64,000 nucleotides of DNA, taken from NCBI RefSeq assembly GCF_008831285.2, contig NC_045151.1, positions 7,329,682 to 7,393,681 on the forward strand. The letters are read 5' to 3'. The position numbers were made by a program, and so were the translations under genes. The notes beneath the pieces were generated by a model, which had not been told where the DNA came from, did not search any database, and was given only the letters and a program-made list of their open reading frames with translations. Shown here in pieces: positions 60,016-64,000 of the stretch. This stretch comes from Nymphaea colorata. Lineage: Eukaryota; Streptophyta; Magnoliopsida; Nymphaeales; Nymphaeaceae. The stretch's first letter is position 1. Every line of letters starts with the position of its first letter.

Positions 60016-62859
60016 GGTAAGGGCGTCCTCTTTTTTACAACAAAAATAAATCTATAACAGACAGGGTTTCTTGACTATTGAAATTTTTTTTGTTCGGTTG
60101 GTTCACATTGATATACATCTATTGTTAAATTTGTTAGTTGGAACTTGTTTGCCTTCAATGAAATGATATAAATTGACCTACTGATATGAATTGATATGGT
60201 GTTGTGTTGTTCTTCTGATAAATATATTTCATTCTTTGTCTGTCTTGTTTGAATTGGTTCTTGTACATAGCAATTATCTGCTTGAACAGGTTAGGGGCTA
60301 ATAACTGTTTGAGCCTGGCGAAGGATGATATTTCATTCTCCTAATCCTTTCACAAAGCCTGGTAAAGGAGACATGTAACAAGCAGTTCCTTTGGATGTGG
60401 CTAATCTACATGAGTAAGGCCAAAGAAAACTCTCATTGAAGTGAAGAGGGCAGAACAACGAGCAAAAAAAAAAACCATAACAGCTTCTATATGAATTTTC
60501 TAGACTGCCCTTGGCAGTGAACAAATCATTATTGTTATTTACGACAAAACTAAAATATTTATATGGTCCTTTCTAGGCATAGTAAGAACTGCTTAAGAAG
60601 ATCACTTTAAGTAAAAAAATAAACCAATCTAAACAGTTCTTAATTAAGTTTATGGTTTAAAGCACTGAGGGGATTTTCTTCATATTAACTATCAAGAAAG
60701 AATTGAAACAGGGAATGGCAAATCTGTGCCTTTAAATAGGGATGTCAACGGCTTGGATACACTCTTTACTGAATTGGATTTGATCAGACCTTATTTAATT
60801 AGATTTTGATTCAGACTGTTTTTTCACACAAATGGTCCGTTTTTTGTGTTCAACTGTAAGCCTCATGAAGTTCATTATACAGTAAAATCTACTACTGGTT
60901 GGAAGTTATATACAATGGATTCCACAAGATTTCGGAAATCAGATCACCAGCTTGGTTCTGAGATATGATGCTCCTCTCAAGTTCTGTTGTGCATATAATT
61001 AGGTCCTCTCCTTGTAAAAAATGTTAAGTGAATTTTCTAAACTTTTTTTTCTTGACTACGCCACCATTTTTTAATAAGGTCCATTAATCTTTGCCAATAT
61101 TTTGTTTATATTAATAAAAGGTAAGGTCCTATGAATAGTGTTTATCACACATCGTTTTCCATGATTTGTGCTGGACATTCAGCTCTGTGTTTACAAATTT
61201 CATCAACAATAATATTTTGGTTATTTCTCCTTGCATGCCACACAACACCTATCCGCCTATAGCAAGATGTAGGTTACACATGGGGAGGGATATGTGTGAC
61301 TCATCTTTTCTGTCCAATTGGATTTGTAAGAGCTGAGGCCAGTTGCTCCCACATCCGTAAATCTTATAATAATGATGGATCTATATGACTATTACACCAA
61401 AAAGGACAAAAACTCTGACAAATTAATGCTTCTTAAAGGTCATTGAGGCTTGATGCCTTCAGCTTCGCCAATCAAAGAAACATATGGCATTTTTTATTTC
61501 AGCCATTAGTTCAGCTCAGCACTAAATGTTTCACTAGAAAATCTAGGAATAATTGGAAGCTACATACCAATATTTAGAGATATGGCTAGAACCTGATGTC
61601 ACAGTTTCAATGACTATGGCTTTTTTCCACTCTTTTGATGGGGTTTCTGGGATTTGGAATGTAGATCTGAAAACTCAGTTCATCATTCATAGGTCAGTTC
61701 CTGGGTCCTGACCTTCCAATATCCAGAAGCCACAAATGTGTGATCACAGCTCCGAGAGGCCTTTTGAAAAATCTGCAACTGCATAGTCACATGATTGGTG
61801 CAGAGAGGGTGCCAGGAATTTATTTGCAGAAATAAGAAGTGAATAAACATAAGATAACCAGCGTGCAATGTCAAAATTCTCCTGTAATGATAAGCTTCAG
61901 AAACCTTAATAAACTTTTTGTCATTTAAGATGATACACATATTTTTTTATTTTATTCTTTTTGTCTGTAAATTTGCATACCATTGGATGGTGTGTATGTG
62001 TACATGTGCATGCATGATAGTGTGAAACAGTTTAGCAGAAAATTAAAAATCACCATTCCTTTCATATTTTCACTTTTTAATAAACCTTACTGGCATAATC
62101 TACATGATTTGTTTAATAGAAAGTGAATTTTGAATAATGTGATTACAACAAAGTACCATACACTGTCATAGTTGCAATGGCTTTGTGAAGAGGTGAATCA
62201 AAGGACATCTCTATTGTCACTCTTATCATTCACCTCAGCCATAGCTTTGCACCTGATATTCAACTTCAATCACTTGAAGAAATATTGCAAGATCTCAAAG
62301 CACATCCTGTATCTGTTTGTTTAGCATGCGGCAGTTGTCAAGATGCAGGGAAAAATTATCTTGCTGCTTAGATGAGTAGGTGTTGTGTGAGGTTCCATGT
62401 GAATCTTGTGTGGCTCTGACTGATCAGATTTTAGTAATATATGTTAACTTATCTCTCTGGCCCCAATTAGAGTTTTTCGTTTCTGCACGTCCCTAGGATT
62501 AGATGCAACTAGAGAAGATGAACTTGGTTTATTTTTGTTGGTAATTTATGACGACACCCTGAAAATTTTTGGGCTTTCTGCTTTCTTGCTTTACTGCTGC
62601 TATTTACTTACCTGAGGTGGAAAAGTAAACAATCTACTGCTTATGACTTTGTTTTAGGATTTAATTTTCCCTCAACAAAAATCAAGAAACAGTTATATGC
62701 ACTTCAGCGAAATTTTTCTGAATTATACTTGGCCGGACCATGACAAAAATTAATAAACGAAAGGTTTTCTTCTCTAGCGATGGTTAAATGCTTGATTATT
62801 TTAATACTTTATGGTGATAACCTAATTACTTGTTTGTCTTTTTAATTTTTGAAATGCAG
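60016..62859. other. Intron-like or intergenic stretch
   Basis: T-rich sequence with no recognised coding segment. At 60737-60748 'TAGGGATGTCAA' repeats the terminal motif of the MITE at 29575, but no matching right end was seen. It may be the intron between the leader-like region and the exon-like ORF at 62860. Confidence 0.4.
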
Positions 62860-62943
62860 GAACTAGGCGGTGATGCATCTTCTCAAGTATTGCATGACTT
62901 CGATGGGAAGAATAGTGTGCAGGACAAAAGACTAGTTATCTAG
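62860..62943 (+). CDS. Short exon-like ORF, unrecognised
   Basis: After a good acceptor (tttgaaatgcag) an open frame of 27 codons reads 'ELGGDASSQVLHDFDGKN...RLVI' and ends with TAG (62941-62943). A T-rich 3'-UTR-like sequence follows. It could be the last exon of a gene whose leader is at 59.7-60.0 kb, or of a transposon gene. There is no family match and no visible partner exons. Confidence 0.25.
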   Translation, partial: ELGGDASSQVLHDFDGKNSVQDKRLVI

Positions 62944-64000
62944 CAAGTTGTTATAGTTGTTTTTGTTTTATGGCTTACAACAATTGAATGTTTTAAACAA
63001 TTTGTACGGGACCATGGTGTTTTAGTTCATTAGTGGTGGTGATATAGGCGAATATGTCAATGTTGTACTTTGCTTTTACAGTCGATGTAATAATCCTTGC
63101 TTCATCTATCAGATACTTTTGTAATTATTCGATACTTGTTAATACTTGTTAACATTGATGGGGAAAATTGTGAGATGTCTGTTTTTTGTTTGAAATACTT
63201 CTTTGGTGTTGTGTGTAATTAATTAATTGAACATGTTTTGGTGGTTCTACTACCTGGTTCTTGCTTTCGAGTCTCAATGTATCGTACCTTTGTTCTGCAA
63301 CAAGTAATAGCATGAATCAGTCCTTCCAAAGTGCTTGAGCAGCCCTTCTACCACAATTGAAGATCAGTTCTTTCATATGCTTAAAAGAGATTTTATAGTT
63401 CACAGAATTGGAAAGATTTGCTTCTCATCCTCAAAAATGCCCATAATTAACACATTGAAATGATCTAATCCAAGAGGTGGTCCCTAAGTTTCGAGTGGTG
63501 ATCACATAAGCACAATAGAAATCCAGAAGAGCACTCAAAACAATGTTGTATTAAGCGTATTCCCACATTCTTTGTGCAATAATTGCACATGTGCTAGTTT
63601 CTCTTGGCATAAATTGGTGGATCTGCACAATCCCAACTTTGGAATCCAAGAAACGCAGTGAGTTTAGTAAACAACAGCATCCTTAACTATAAAGAACAAA
63701 ACTTTCAAGCCCTAAGCATTGCCAGCAAAGATTATAATCGGTTAAAGAGGATCTTAATTAATGAACACAATTTTTAAGCAACATGACTATCTGAAATGTC
63801 ACAGCAAACCAAATTAAAGAGCTACCACCTAAAGGAATAATCACATCCATGGCAAGAGTTTTAAACGACACATGTTCATGGCTTGGTTGCTAGATCCTTC
63901 AGATGATATCCTGAAAAACCAGGCAGTAGATGATCTGAAAGATTGTTACAACCATGTTCTAAGGAGAAGAAAGTTTGTCTTACAAGTTCTAAAGCAATCA
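62944..64000. other. No recognisable gene at the right edge
   Basis: AT-rich sequence without ORFs of note. The first 300 bp could be 3' untranslated sequence of the preceding exon-like ORF. Confidence 0.45.

Overview
This is nuclear DNA of a flowering plant. It is AT-rich, with long introns carrying GT/AG splice sites, plant-type LTR retrotransposons with tRNA-iMet primer sites, hAT elements, long AT/CT microsatellites, and exons matching plant-specific genes (SUO-type BAH/TFIIS-N, FAX3, GH2 beta-galactosidase, plant ZFYVE26). I cannot name the species from the sequence.

Layout: 0.8-2.7 kb holds a decayed hAT transposase (minus). 3.77-4.53 kb is a tandem array of four units of about 200 bp. 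5.8-8.9 kb is an old Ty1/copia remnant (plus) with internal deletions. 9,094-14,579 is a complete, recently inserted Ty1/copia element (minus) with near-identical LTRs and a perfect TACTT target duplication, but pol is broken in three places. It sits just upstream of 14.6-23.1 kb, a decayed segment of a ZFYVE26/spastizin-like gene (plus). The largest intron of that gene contains two TRIM-like mini-LTR elements in opposite orientations and a 318-bp tandem duplication. 24.5-25.95 kb holds the C-terminal exons of an unrelated membrane-protein gene, also interrupted.

26-31.5 kb is mostly gene-free. 31.5-34.1 kb contains a FAX3 (plastid fatty-acid export) pseudogene. 34.5-34.8 kb is a solo LTR. 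34.8-40.6 kb contains two families of direct segmental duplicates, and 38.6-39.4 kb the first two exons of a GH2 beta-galactosidase (minus, frameshifted). 46.2-46.5 kb is a single clean exon of an unrecognised gene. 46.76-46.88 kb has three consecutive perfect hairpins.

48.8-51.26 kb and 56.8-59.27 kb are copies of one 2.45-kb direct repeat, each with the same nested hAT MITE. They bracket the first two exons of a SUO-like gene (51,645-54,103, minus), the only recognisable host coding sequence here with no visible lesion; its remaining exons were not found. Beyond 59.3 kb there is a CT-rich leader-like stretch and one short exon-like ORF.

Overall the window is a transposon-rich region holding partial copies of at least five unrelated host genes. 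Nothing in it looks like a coordinated multi-gene system. The most unusual features are the 2.45-kb repeat pair around the SUO 5' end, the hairpin cluster, and the TRIM pair.
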